The notes beneath the pieces were generated by a model that was not told where the DNA came from, did no database searches, and saw only the letters and a list, made by a program, of their open reading frames with translations. From contig NZ_CP029829.1 in assembly GCF_003233655.1 (NCBI RefSeq), forward strand, positions 2,641,410 through 2,705,409: a DNA stretch of 64,000 nt, read 5' to 3'. This DNA is from Azospirillum ramasamyi (GTDB lineage: Bacteria > Pseudomonadota > Alphaproteobacteria > Azospirillales > Azospirillaceae). The position numbers were made by a program, and so were the translations under genes. Below are positions 51,307 to 59,891 of this stretch, in pieces; the stretch's first letter is position 1; each line of letters starts with the position of its first letter.

Positions 51307-52128
51307 TTAGCGTTTCGCCGGCTTCTGCGCGGGCATTTCCTTGATCTGGGCCAGGGCCACGCGGACGCGCGTCAGATCGGGCGGCGGCTTGGCTCCGGGA
51401 GCCGCCGGGGCCTTCACCGGGGCCTTGGACGGCTTCGTCCCCGCATCGGCCACCTGAGTGCGCGCCTTCGCGTTGCCGGCCTTCTGGGCGAGCGCCAGCG
51501 CCTGGGATTTGGCCTTGGCGCGGGCCTGCGCCTCCAGGATCTGCGGTGCGCGCGGCTCGCCGGTCTTCGGCGTCCAGGTGCGGAAGGGGCCGGTGTCGAC
51601 ATGGACATGGCCGGTGTGGGCGTACATCGCATAGCCGCCGCGCTGCATCGCCGCCGCCTCTTCCACCAGCCGGGCCGGCGGGACGCCGGCGATGGAGAAG
51701 TCCGCCGCCTGTCCGCGCAGATGGTAGGAGTTCTCGGCGACGTTCGGGTTGCTGCGGGCGAGGCTGGCGTTGGTGGCGCCCGACCGGAAGCCCGAGGTGA
51801 TGCGGATCGGCGACTCGGGCGTTGCGCCGACGCGCTGGCGCAGTTCGACCAGCATGTCGACCAGGGCCGGGTCCACCGGGATCATCTCGTCGCTGCGGCG
51901 GTCGCGGAACAGGATGGAGATCTCGCGCATCGCCGCCGGGTCATAGCCGTCGCCGGGGCGCCAGTAGGTGACGGAAACCGTTTCGCCGCTGGCAGGATGG
52001 TGCAGGACCACGCTGCGCGGGGAGCCGTCCAGCTTCGCGTTTTCCAGCGGCGCGGTGGCGCAGCCGACAAGCTGCGTCGCGGCTGCCAGGACGGCAAGCA
52101 CACCAAAGGCACGACCGGTCATGCGCAT
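51307..52128 (-). CDS. DUF882/peptidase M15-like lipoprotein
   Basis: A 273-residue envelope protein. The N-terminus has a lipobox LVGC with Cys23, so it is a likely lipoprotein. The DUF882 domain (VSVTYWRPGDGYDPAAMREIS, RITSGFRSGATNASLA, SYHLRGQAADFSI, HTGHVHVDTGPFR) has the metal-binding His and Asp of M15-type peptidases and resembles E. coli MepK (YcbK). It may cut peptidoglycan cross-links. The C-terminus is a Lys/Ala/Pro-rich tail. The ATG at 52128 follows GGGGGA. It is 39 bases upstream of the phosphatase gene. Confidence 0.85.
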   Translation of the reverse strand: MRMTGRAFGVLAVLAAATQLVGCATAPLENAKLDGSPRSVVLHHPASGETVSVTYWRPGDGYDPAAMREISILFRDRRSDEMIPVDPALVDMLVELRQRVGATPESPIRITSGFRSGATNASLARSNPNVAENSYHLRGQAADFSIAGVPPARLVEEAAAMQRGGYAMYAHTGHVHVDTGPFRTWTPKTGEPRAPQILEAQARAKAKSQALALAQKAGNAKARTQVADAGTKPSKAPVKAPAAPGAKPPPDLTRVRVALAQIKEMPAQKPAKR

Positions 52129-52324
52129 CGCTTTTCCCCCCAAGCTTTGCACGCCCAAACGATCCCCGCCCGCCCCAATCGTGGCGGGGTTGCAGGCCCG
52201 ATCTAATACCAAGAATGTCACAGGAGGCCAGTGTGACAAAGCAACCTGTGGCGCATTCGACACGCACAAGAGCTTTGCTTAAGGGGAATTATTATTTCAA
52301 GTTCAACCCGGAGGGAGGGGTGCC

Positions 52325-53212
52325 CTACAGGAACAGTTCCATCCCCTCGCGGGCCACCAGCGATCCGGGGCGCATCGCTTCCGCCTCGGCCGCGATGACG
52401 TCCAGTTCGTCGTCGGTGCGGGCCGGATCGTGGTGGAAGATCACCGCGCGGCCGACGCCGGCGGCCTCGGCCAGCCGCAGGCACTCCTGCCAGGTCGAAT
52501 GGCCCCAGCCGACGCGCGCCGGGTATTCGGCGTCGGTGTAGGTGCTGTCATACACCATCAGGTCGGCGCCCCGCAGCAGGTCGAGGATCACCGGGTCGCG
52601 CCCTTCGGCCGGATGTTCGGTGTCGGTCAGGACGCACAGGCTGCGGCCACCATGCTCCACCCGATAGCCGGTGGCGCCGTCGGGATGGTTCAGCATGCAG
52701 GTGCGCACCACCACGCCCGGCGCCGGCTCCAGCGTCTGGCCGGCCTGGAAGTCGCGGAACTGGCAGTCGGCGCGGAAGATCTCCACCGGGACCGGAAACA
52801 GCGGCGCCGTCATCATGTCGGACAGCACGGCGCGGAAGGGACGCTCCGGCGGCAGATGCCCGGCCCACAGCCGCAGCCGGCTGCCCGGATCGAAGGCTGG
52901 GGCGAAGAAGGGCAGGCCGCAGATGTGGTCGAGATGGCTGTGGGTCAGCAGCAGGTCGATATCCACCGGCCCGCCGCCCCTGGCCAGCGACTCGCCGAGC
53001 GGGCGGATGCCGGTGCCGCAGTCGAAGACGATGTGGGCACCGCCGCAGCGGACCTCGATGCAGGCCGTGTTGCCGCCATAGCGGATGGTTGTCGGCCCGG
53101 GCGACGCGATGCTGCCGCGCACGCCCCAGAAGCGGACGGTGAAGGGGGACGTGCCGCCGGCCTCTTCACGGGCGGGCGGGGGAACGGAATCGGTCGTATT
53201 GCTGACGGTCAT
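52325..53212 (-). CDS. MBL-fold metallo-hydrolase
   Basis: A 295-residue beta-lactamase-fold hydrolase. The metal motif is LLTHSHLDHICGLPFF, preceded by RFWGVRGSIASPGPTTIRYGGNTACIEV; TDTEHPAEGRDP and HHDPARTDDEL supply further ligands. This family (cyclic phosphodiesterase-like, COG1235) is related to PhnP/RNase Z-type enzymes. The chosen ATG at 53212 lacks a clear ribosome binding site, and longer starts are also unsupported. It is divergent from a DNA-binding gene and followed on the same strand by the DUF882 gene. Confidence 0.85.
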   Translation of the reverse strand: MTVSNTTDSVPPPAREEAGGTSPFTVRFWGVRGSIASPGPTTIRYGGNTACIEVRCGGAHIVFDCGTGIRPLGESLARGGGPVDIDLLLTHSHLDHICGLPFFAPAFDPGSRLRLWAGHLPPERPFRAVLSDMMTAPLFPVPVEIFRADCQFRDFQAGQTLEPAPGVVVRTCMLNHPDGATGYRVEHGGRSLCVLTDTEHPAEGRDPVILDLLRGADLMVYDSTYTDAEYPARVGWGHSTWQECLRLAEAAGVGRAVIFHHDPARTDDELDVIAAEAEAMRPGSLVAREGMELFL

Positions 53213-53473
53213 GACGGCGCCATGGTGGCGATCCCGCTTGCCCAAGTCTAGCAAATCTCTTACCCCCGTCTCCCTTCCAGGGGCTCCCGTTGGGGGGCGG
53301 TGCGGTGATGGTGGCGCGCCTTTCGAACGGGCACGCCGCGAGTCGCCGACCCACGAAGGGCACCTGTCCAAACCCATAAGATGTGGTAGGTTGTGGCTCG
53401 TCGCGCAGTGCGCGGCATGACTTACCAGGGTCCCCGCGCGTGTGGGGACCGGCTCCGGCGGAACCCGACGCGG

Positions 53474-54235
53474 ATGGATCCTGACAAGCTCGCCAAAGTC
53501 CTCGCCATGGCCGAGTCGGAGCATCAGGGCGAGGCGCTGTCCGCACTTCGCGCCGCCCGGATCATGCTGTCGCGCGCCGGCCTGTCCTTCCGCGACCTTG
53601 CGGAGCGGGCACGCAGGCCGGTGCCCCCGGCGCCGGAACCGTCACCCGCCGCCGAATCCGCCGGTGCGCCGGCCCCGCCGCCGCCGCCGGACGAGCTTGT
53701 CCGCGGCCTGCGCCGACAGGTGAAGGACCTGGAACTGGAACTCGCCACCCTGCGCCGCCAGCTCGACAAGGCGTCGGGCGATGCCGACCGCCAGCGCGAG
53801 GAGGCCGACCGCTGGCGCACCCTGGCGCGCGAGACCGCGGAAAAGCTGTGGGACATGGGCAAGGCGCTGGAGCGCAAGCATTCCCGCCACGCCGACACCG
53901 ACAAGCGGCGCGCCGTGCTGGAGCTGCTGCAGGATCCCGGCAGCGCCCTGCTGTCGGACCGCGAGATCGCACGCCGCGTCGGGGTATCGCCGCACGACGT
54001 CAGCCATTGGCGCCGCCGTATGGCGATCGTCGGGCGCAAGCTGCGGCTGCTGCCGGTGGTGCCCCGTGGCCGCGGCCTGTGGGGCGGGCCGTCCGCCATC
54101 GGCCTGGGCGCGGCGCGGCTGGGCCGGCATCCGTCGGGGGAGCGCGAACGCCAGCGTTGGCTGGGCTTCGCCGGCGAGGTCACCATCGCCGAACGGGGAA
54201 GCCGGCGGGGACTGGCCCCCTGCGGGCGGCGCTGA
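53474..54235 (+). CDS. hypothetical protein with DUF2786-like N-terminus and possible HTH
   Basis: A 253-residue basic protein. The N-terminus (DKLAKVLAMAESEHQGEALSALRAARIM) resembles the helical start of DUF2786 proteins. A Pro-rich spacer and a coiled coil (LRRQVKDLELELATLRRQL, about 85-145) follow. The C-terminal half has REIARRVGVSPHDVSHWRRRM, a helix-turn-helix-like element. It may bind DNA. The ATG at 53474 is used; GC-rich frames upstream are doubtful. It is convergent with the response-regulator gene. Confidence 0.65.
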   Translation: MDPDKLAKVLAMAESEHQGEALSALRAARIMLSRAGLSFRDLAERARRPVPPAPEPSPAAESAGAPAPPPPPDELVRGLRRQVKDLELELATLRRQLDKASGDADRQREEADRWRTLARETAEKLWDMGKALERKHSRHADTDKRRAVLELLQDPGSALLSDREIARRVGVSPHDVSHWRRRMAIVGRKLRLLPVVPRGRGLWGGPSAIGLGAARLGRHPSGERERQRWLGFAGEVTIAERGSRRGLAPCGRR

Positions 54236-54265
54236 ACGGCGACCCGCCCAGCGCGGTATCGCTGC

Positions 54266-54979
54266 TTACGGAACCAGCCGGTAGCCGCCGGGCTCCGTCA
54301 CCAGGATGCGGGCGTGGGACGGATCGGCTTCGATCTTCTGGCGCAGGCGGTAGACATGGGTCTCCAGCGTGTGGGTGGTGACCGCGGCGTTGTAGCCCCA
54401 GACCTCTCCCAGCAGGGTCTCGCGCCCCACCACCAGATCGCGGGCCCGGTACAGGTATTTCAGGATCGCCGTTTCCTTTTCGGTCAGGCGGATCTTCCTG
54501 TTGGCGGCCTCGTCCAGCAGCAGCTTGGCGCCGGGCCGGAAGCTGTAGGGGCCGATGGTGAAGACGGCGTCCTCCGTCTGCTCGAACTGGCGCAGCTGGG
54601 CGCGCAGCCGGGCGATCAGCACCCCCAGGCGGAAGGGCTTGGTCACATAGTCGTTGGCGCCGGATTCCAGGCCCAGGATGGTGTCCGCATCGCTGGCCGA
54701 CGCGGTCAGCATGATGATGGGGCAGCGCACGCCCTCGCGCCGCAGCAGCTTGCAGACGTCGCGCCCGTCCATGTCCGGCAGCCCGACGTCGAGCAGGATG
54801 GCGGAAAAGCCGCCCCCGGCGGCCCCTGCCGCCGCGCCCGCCCGGACCGCCTTCAAGGCTCCGGCGCCGTCGCCGGCCTCTTCGGTCTCGAATTCCTCCA
54901 GCAGCCGCAGCTGCTCCGCCAGCGACTGGCGCAGGGCGGTGTCGTCATCGACCAGGAGGATACGCTTTGCAGGGATCAT
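54266..54979 (-). CDS. OmpR-family response regulator (orphan)
   Basis: A 237-residue regulator. The receiver has RILLVDDDTALRQSLAEQL, Asp64 in LLDVGLPDMDG as the phosphorylation site, and Lys in TKPFRLG. An Ala/Gly-rich insertion (about 47-57) sits before beta 3. The winged-helix output domain shows EKETAILKYLYRARD, TLETHVYRLRQKIE and VTEPGGYRLVP. No histidine kinase gene lies next to it. The ATG at 54979 gives a normal length; the longer frame upstream lacks support. Confidence 0.87.
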   Translation of the reverse strand: MIPAKRILLVDDDTALRQSLAEQLRLLEEFETEEAGDGAGALKAVRAGAAAGAAGGGFSAILLDVGLPDMDGRDVCKLLRREGVRCPIIMLTASASDADTILGLESGANDYVTKPFRLGVLIARLRAQLRQFEQTEDAVFTIGPYSFRPGAKLLLDEAANRKIRLTEKETAILKYLYRARDLVVGRETLLGEVWGYNAAVTTHTLETHVYRLRQKIEADPSHARILVTEPGGYRLVP

Positions 54980-55119
54980 GGGGCGTGCGGCCGAAAGCGG
55001 GAAGCGGACGGCCCCGCACGGCAAGGCCGGGGCCGCGCCTTAGTAGCATGGCGGCGGTGGATTGTCGTGGTGGCTTGTGGGCGGGGCAGAAGGGCTTACA
55101 GAACGCCGCCGGACTGCCC

Positions 55120-55650
55120 CTACAGCGCGGCCAGCACCGCCATCAGCGCCGCGGCACCTCCGGCGTCCGCAGCGGCACGGACCACACGGTCGGGCCGAAC
55201 TCCCAGTGCGCACACCGCGGCGGTCGTCTCCTCGTCCGGCACGACGATGCGGCGCAACAGGGACAGCGCGCCCTGTTCCAGGTTGCGGCGCACCGCGGCC
55301 TCGTCGGCGGTCAGGCCCGGATCGGTCCAGTGCGGCCGGTCGACCAGCGCGACGAAGCGCAGGCGGCGGTCGTCGGCCGGCAGGCTGGCGGCGAGATTGA
55401 ACAGGGCGTTGCCGTCCAGCAGGACCGGCGCGCCGTCGGGCAGCCGCGCCAGGGCGATGTCGGCCGCCAGAACCGCCGACGGATCGACCTGCGGGTAGGG
55501 GCCGGGCAGGGCGTGAATCGACATGCCGGCCCCGGCGGCGCGCAGCATCTCGATCATGCGGCGGCCATAGGCATCGGCGGGAAGCGCGGCCGGCATCACC
55601 GCATGGAGGGCAGCGGGCGGCTCTTGAGACGGCGGGGGCTGGATCGTCAC
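55120..55650 (-). CDS. hypothetical protein resembling a glycosyltransferase N-terminal half
   Basis: A 176-residue protein if GTG at 55650 is used; ATG at 55596 gives 158. It contains ADAYGRRMIEMLRAAGAGMS, VLLDGNALFNLAASLPADDRRL and RFVALVDRPHWTDPGL, which look like the N-terminal acceptor-binding half of a GT4 glycosyltransferase, and LRRIVVPDEETTAAVCALGV. The C-terminal nucleotide-sugar half is absent, and the frame ends at ALMAVLAAL. It may be a remnant or a stand-alone domain. It is divergent from ribA. No strong ribosome binding site was found. Confidence 0.5.
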   Translation of the reverse strand: MTIQPPPSQEPPAALHAVMPAALPADAYGRRMIEMLRAAGAGMSIHALPGPYPQVDPSAVLAADIALARLPDGAPVLLDGNALFNLAASLPADDRRLRFVALVDRPHWTDPGLTADEAAVRRNLEQGALSLLRRIVVPDEETTAAVCALGVRPDRVVRAAADAGGAAALMAVLAAL

Positions 55651-55838
55651 GGGGCAAGGCCTGTGGATGAAGGGACGGTCGGAGCAGGCTAGCGGGATCG
55701 TTGCGCCTTCGGCAACGGTGTGGCGCGCGGGAATTGCTGGACAGGGGCGCGCCACCTGCGCTTTGCTTCGGCCGCCGAACGCACCATGTCCCGTTCTTGC
55801 GCCGAAACCGGCGCTCCCGCTACGCAAAGCCGCTGACG

Positions 55839-57095
55839 ATGCAAGCCGAACACCCGACCGACACCACCAACACGGCCACCCTGTCCGCACCCGCGGTTTC
55901 CGTGGCGCCCATCGACGAGGCCGCCGTGCGCGCCGTCGACCGGGCGCTGGCCGCGCTGCGCCGTGGGGAGGTCGTGGCGATCGAGACCGCGGACGGCACC
56001 GTCGGCGCGGCGGTGTCGGTGGAGTCGGTGGCGCTCGACGCGGTGGAACGGCTGAAGGCGCTGACCGGCGGCACGCCGCGTCTGGTGGTCACCCGCCGCC
56101 GTGCCGTGGTTCTGGGGCTTGCCTCCGCAGACGCGGCGCAGCCGGTGAGCGACATCGCCGGCGATCAGGCGCCGGGCTCCTCCACCGAAAGCTTCGGCGC
56201 CATGGCGCTCGACCGGCCCGGCGGGCTGACCGCCGACCAGGCCCATGCGCTGGCCGATCCCGAACAGCACCCGCAGGCGCAGGGCGCGCCGCCGGCCGGA
56301 CTGACCGCGGCGGACGCCCGTCCCGGCAGCCGCGAGGCCGCCGCCGTCGACCTCGCCCGTCTGGCCCGCCTGCTGCCCGCCGCCATCACCGCCGACCTGC
56401 CGTCCTCCGGCCCGGCGGCCGGTGTCAGCGCCGCGGAGTGGGCGGCGGAGCACGACCTGCTGCTGGTGCGGGCGTCGGACGTCGCCGACTACCGCGTCCA
56501 TGTGGTGCGCACCCTGCGCCGCGTCGCCGACGCGCGGGTGCCGCTGTCGGGGTCGGAGAACACGCGCATCTACGCCTTCCGCCCGGCCGATGGCGGGCCG
56601 GAGCATCTGGCGATCGTCATCGGCGATCCCGATCCGGACCAGCCGGTGCTGGCCCGCCTGCATTCCGAATGCTTCACCGGCGACCTGCTGGGATCCCTGC
56701 GCTGCGACTGCGGCGACCAGCTGCGCGGCGCCATCGCCGAGATCGCCCGGCAGGGCAGCGGCGTGCTTCTGTATCTGGCGCAGGAGGGGCGGGGCATCGG
56801 GCTGGTCAACAAGCTGCGCGCCTACCGCATCCAGGACCGCGGCTTCGACACCGTGGACGCCAACGAGATCCTCGGCTTCGAAGCGGACGAGCGGGTCTAT
56901 CTGCCGGCGGCGGAGATGCTGCGCCAGCTGGGCTTCTCCGCCGTGCGGCTGATGACCAACAACCCGGAGAAGCTGCGCCAACTCGCCCGTTGCGGCATCG
57001 CCGTGGTGGAGCGGGTGGCCCACATCTTCCCCGCCAACGGCCACAACGAGGGCTACCTGCGCACCAAGGCGGAACGCAGCGGCCATATGTTCTGA
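55839..57095 (+). CDS. ribA: GTP cyclohydrolase II with degenerate N-terminal domain (RibA-like)
   Basis: A 418-residue protein. The C-terminal half is GTP cyclohydrolase II, which opens GTP to start riboflavin synthesis. The zinc site is HSECFTGDLLGSLRCDCGD (Cys278, Cys289, Cys291), followed by LYLAQEGRGIGLVNKLRAY and MTNNPEKLRQL. The N-terminal 200 residues have a DHBP-synthase-like arrangement, but the catalytic acidic motifs of RibB are not evident. The ATG at 55839 is used; the earlier part of the frame overlaps the divergent promoter region. The repeat copy C starts at its stop codon. Confidence 0.87.
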   Translation: MQAEHPTDTTNTATLSAPAVSVAPIDEAAVRAVDRALAALRRGEVVAIETADGTVGAAVSVESVALDAVERLKALTGGTPRLVVTRRRAVVLGLASADAAQPVSDIAGDQAPGSSTESFGAMALDRPGGLTADQAHALADPEQHPQAQGAPPAGLTAADARPGSREAAAVDLARLARLLPAAITADLPSSGPAAGVSAAEWAAEHDLLLVRASDVADYRVHVVRTLRRVADARVPLSGSENTRIYAFRPADGGPEHLAIVIGDPDPDQPVLARLHSECFTGDLLGSLRCDCGDQLRGAIAEIARQGSGVLLYLAQEGRGIGLVNKLRAYRIQDRGFDTVDANEILGFEADERVYLPAAEMLRQLGFSAVRLMTNNPEKLRQLARCGIAVVERVAHIFPANGHNEGYLRTKAERSGHMF

Positions 57096-57255
57096 TACCG
57101 CCGAGCGGAAGTCAGAACTTACGCTCGGCGGTAAGGGCCGCAGTCGCGGCCCCGCAGGCCCATGCCTGCGAAGGCAAGCGGCCGGACGGCCGCGCCCGCC
57201 GTTTGAGGGCGAGCATAAAGCCTGTTGTGTCAGGCTTTATGCTCGATGATATGAG
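57094..57255 (+). repeat. palindromic intergenic repeat, copy C (long)
   Basis: Begins at the ribA stop (TGATACCGCC). A first hairpin has 12-base arms TACCGCCGAGCG/CGCTCGGCGGTA. A GC-rich centre follows (GGGCCGCAGTCGCGGCCC and CGGCCGGACGGCCG). A second hairpin has arms GAGCATAAAGCCTG/CAGGCTTTATGCTC, and the element ends CGATGATATGAG. The centre matches copy A in reverse and the ends match copy B. Confidence 0.8.
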
Positions 57256-57472
57256 GCGGATGTCGCGACCGGGAGCGGCGGGGCACGAATCGCCCTGTCG
57301 GCCCGGCAGTTCTTGCCGCCATCCGCCATCGCCCCCCGCCACTGGGAATCGGATTCCGGGTTCGGTCCGTCCCGAACCTCCCGAATCGCGGGATTCCGCG
57401 GAGGGTGGGACGGATCGGGTTGGCACGGGGATTGCTGTACCCTGTCGTGACCACCGAGCCGGGAGACCGCCC

Positions 57473-58423
57473 ATGGCCATCGACGCCACCACCATCGACA
57501 GCAGCGCCGTCCATCGTCCGGCGCCGCGCGAAAAGGCGTCGGCGGTCATCGACGGCGGCCACAATGGCGGCCCGGTCGAGATCCGGGGCGAGATGTCCTT
57601 CTGGGACTTCCTGGACATCATCAACCCGCTGCAGCACATCCCGATCGTCAGCACCATCTATCGCGAGATCACCGGCGACACCATTCAGCCATCCATGCGG
57701 ATCATGGGCGGCATCCTGTATGGCGGCGCCATCGGCGGCATGGCGTCCATCGCCAACGCGGTGATCGAACAGTCGACGGGCAAGGATGTCGGGGACACCG
57801 TCATGGCCTCGCTCGGCTTTGGGGGCGGCGACCATCCCGCCACCCCCACGGCCGTCGCGGACGCCTCGGGGGGGCCGGTCAAATCCGGCTCCCCCGCGGA
57901 CCCGCTGCGCAATGAGCCGAACAAGGCTGCGGAGGGATCGCCGCCCGCGGGTGGTCTCGCCGCGGCACTGGCGGCGGCCGGTCAGCCGGTCAAGCTTTCC
58001 GCTTCCGGGCCCGCTCCCGCGGCCGAGGCGTCGCCGGCCCTGGTGGCGCAGCTGTCGGGTGGGGGCGCGGTGCCGCACCCCAGCAAGATGCCGGCGCGCG
58101 ACACCCCGCTCGCCAGTTCCGCCCTCGCCAAGCACAGCGTGCCCCGCAACGCCGCGCCGGTCCCCGGATCGGTCATGGCCGCCGCGCGCGCCGCCAGCGC
58201 CGCTCCCGCCAGCGGCGACCAGGGTGCGGCCGTCCAGTCCGCCAACGCACAGGCGGCCAACGCACAGCCCGCCAACACCGCAGGCGATGCGGCCATGGCC
58301 GCCGGACCGGTGCCGGTTTCGCCGGACATGCTGTCGGAAACGATGATGCGCAATCTGGCGAAGTACGAGCAGTCGCGTAGAGCGGCCCAAAGCGCCGCCG
58401 GCACCATGCGGGTATCGGGATGA
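57473..58423 (+). CDS. hypothetical protein with low-complexity C-terminus
   Basis: A 316-residue protein. The N-terminal 115 residues look conserved and globular: EMSFWDFLDIINPLQHIPIV and STIYREITGDTIQPSMRIMG, with a hydrophobic stretch GGILYGGAIGGMASIANAVI. The rest is Ala/Pro/Ser-rich and probably disordered, ending in a short helix (LAKYEQSRRAAQSAAG). A GGGAGA site precedes the ATG. Its stop overlaps the L,D-transpeptidase start by 4 bases (ATGA), so the two are cotranslated and may share an envelope role. No family is recognised. Confidence 0.65.
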   Translation: MAIDATTIDSSAVHRPAPREKASAVIDGGHNGGPVEIRGEMSFWDFLDIINPLQHIPIVSTIYREITGDTIQPSMRIMGGILYGGAIGGMASIANAVIEQSTGKDVGDTVMASLGFGGGDHPATPTAVADASGGPVKSGSPADPLRNEPNKAAEGSPPAGGLAAALAAAGQPVKLSASGPAPAAEASPALVAQLSGGGAVPHPSKMPARDTPLASSALAKHSVPRNAAPVPGSVMAAARAASAAPASGDQGAAVQSANAQAANAQPANTAGDAAMAAGPVPVSPDMLSETMMRNLAKYEQSRRAAQSAAGTMRVSG

Positions 58424-58953
58424 GCATCGAGATCATCGTGACGCCGGACGGCGGTCCGGAGGCGACCACCGGCCGCCTGCGCTGGCCCGGCGGCGATGTC
58501 GCTTGCGTGCTCGGCCGTGGTGGCGTGCGCAGCGACAAGCGGGAGGGCGATGGCGCCACCCCCGTCGGCCGCTTCGTGCTGCGCCGTGTCCTGTGGCGCG
58601 CCGACCGGCTGCCGCCGCCGGAAACCGGCCTGCCGCTCGGCGCCATCGCCGAGGACGACGGCTGGTGCGACGCGCCGGAGGATCCGGCCTACAACCGTCC
58701 GGTCACCCGCCCCTATCCCGCCAGCCACGAGGCGATGTGGCGGGACGACCATGTCTACGACATCGTGGTGGTGATGGGGCACAACGACGACCCGGTCGTG
58801 CCGGGGCTGGGCAGCGCCGTGTTCCTCCACCTGATCCGGCCGGACCGGGCGCCGACCGCCGGCTGCGTCGCGTTGGCGCCCGACGACATGCTGCGCCTGC
58901 TGAAGGACTGCGGCCCGGACAGCGCGCTCAGCGTCGCCGCACCGGCGGGATGA
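58420..58953 (+). CDS. L,D-transpeptidase family protein (YkuD domain)
   Basis: A 177-residue protein of the COG3786 type. The catalytic region reads VVMGHNDDP, then VFLHLIRPDRAPTAGCVAL with Cys149 as nucleophile and His137 as a possible partner. It also has DKREGDGATPVGRF, typical of this subfamily. Family members form or exchange 3-3 cross-links in peptidoglycan. There is no clear signal peptide, so secretion is uncertain. Its ATG lies inside the last codon of the gene upstream. A convergent PLP-protein gene ends 26 bases downstream. Confidence 0.85.
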   Translation: MSIEIIVTPDGGPEATTGRLRWPGGDVACVLGRGGVRSDKREGDGATPVGRFVLRRVLWRADRLPPPETGLPLGAIAEDDGWCDAPEDPAYNRPVTRPYPASHEAMWRDDHVYDIVVVMGHNDDPVVPGLGSAVFLHLIRPDRAPTAGCVALAPDDMLRLLKDCGPDSALSVAAPAG

Positions 58954-58979
58954 TGCGCCTGCCGGAAAAATCCGGGCCG

Positions 58980-59723
58980 TTATTCGGCAGGGTAGGGGCG
59001 GGCGCCGAAGATCGCCGTGCCGACCCGCACATGGGTGGCGCCGAACCGCACCGCAGTCTCGTAATCGCCGCTCATGCCCATGCTGATCTCGGCCAGTCCA
59101 AGCCGGCGCGCCATCTCCGCCAGCAGGGCGAAATGCATCGCCGGTTCCTCGTCCACCGGCGGGATGCACATCAGACCGGTGACGGGCAGGCCCAGACGGT
59201 CGCGGCAGTCTGCCAGGAAGGCTTCGACCTCGGCGGGGGCGATGCCGGCCTTCTGCGGCTCCTCGCCGGTGTTGACCTCGATGAGGCAGCGCGGGCGGCG
59301 GCCGGTCTTCGCCATCTCGTCCGCCAGAGCTTCCGCCAGCTTGGGCCGGTCAAGGGTCTGGATCACGTCGAACAGCGCGACGGCGTCCTTGACCTTGTTG
59401 GTCTGCAGCGGCCCGATCAGGTGCAGCTCCAGATCGGGAAAGCGCTCCTTCAGCGCCGGGAACTTGGCCTTGGCCTCCTGCACGCGGTTCTCGCCGAACA
59501 CGCGCTGGCCGGCCGACAGAGCCTCCTCCACCGCCTCGGCGGGGTGGGTCTTCGACACCGCGACCAGCGTCACCGCCCCTTCGCCGCGGCCGCAGGAGGC
59601 CGCGGTTTCCGCGATGGCGCGGCGCACCGAGTCGAGTCGAGTCGTCACGCCGTCCGCAATCGCGGAACCGCCCGCTTCGCCGCCGGTTTGCGTATCTTTG
59701 CCAGTGCCCTGCGTCGTCGTCAT
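58980..59723 (-). CDS. YggS/PROSC-family PLP-binding protein
   Basis: A 247-residue protein of the PLP-homeostasis family (YggS, human PLPBP). The PLP lysine is in LVAVSKTHPAEAV, with FGENRVQEAKAK, ELHLIGPLQTNK and the C-terminal ISMGMSGDYETAVRFGATHVRVGTAIFG following. It binds PLP and buffers vitamin B6, with no known catalysis. The start at 59723 (MTTTQGTG) is chosen; the longer frame contains a GC-rich shadow. It is convergent with the L,D-transpeptidase gene and divergent from an exported-protein gene. Confidence 0.93.
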   Translation of the reverse strand: MTTTQGTGKDTQTGGEAGGSAIADGVTTRLDSVRRAIAETAASCGRGEGAVTLVAVSKTHPAEAVEEALSAGQRVFGENRVQEAKAKFPALKERFPDLELHLIGPLQTNKVKDAVALFDVIQTLDRPKLAEALADEMAKTGRRPRCLIEVNTGEEPQKAGIAPAEVEAFLADCRDRLGLPVTGLMCIPPVDEEPAMHFALLAEMARRLGLAEISMGMSGDYETAVRFGATHVRVGTAIFGARPYPAE

Positions 59724-59891
59724 GGCCGCCCCCAATCCGGTCGCTGCGGGTGTACAGCGCTTCCGCGGCGTGTTAGCGGACGGTCCGCGGAAACGCAAGT
59801 GCCCCAACGCGCCCACCCCGATAGACTTGGATGGGGCGCCTGGACGGGGGCGCCGGCATCGTCATCGTCTGCACATCGAGGAGACCTCCGC

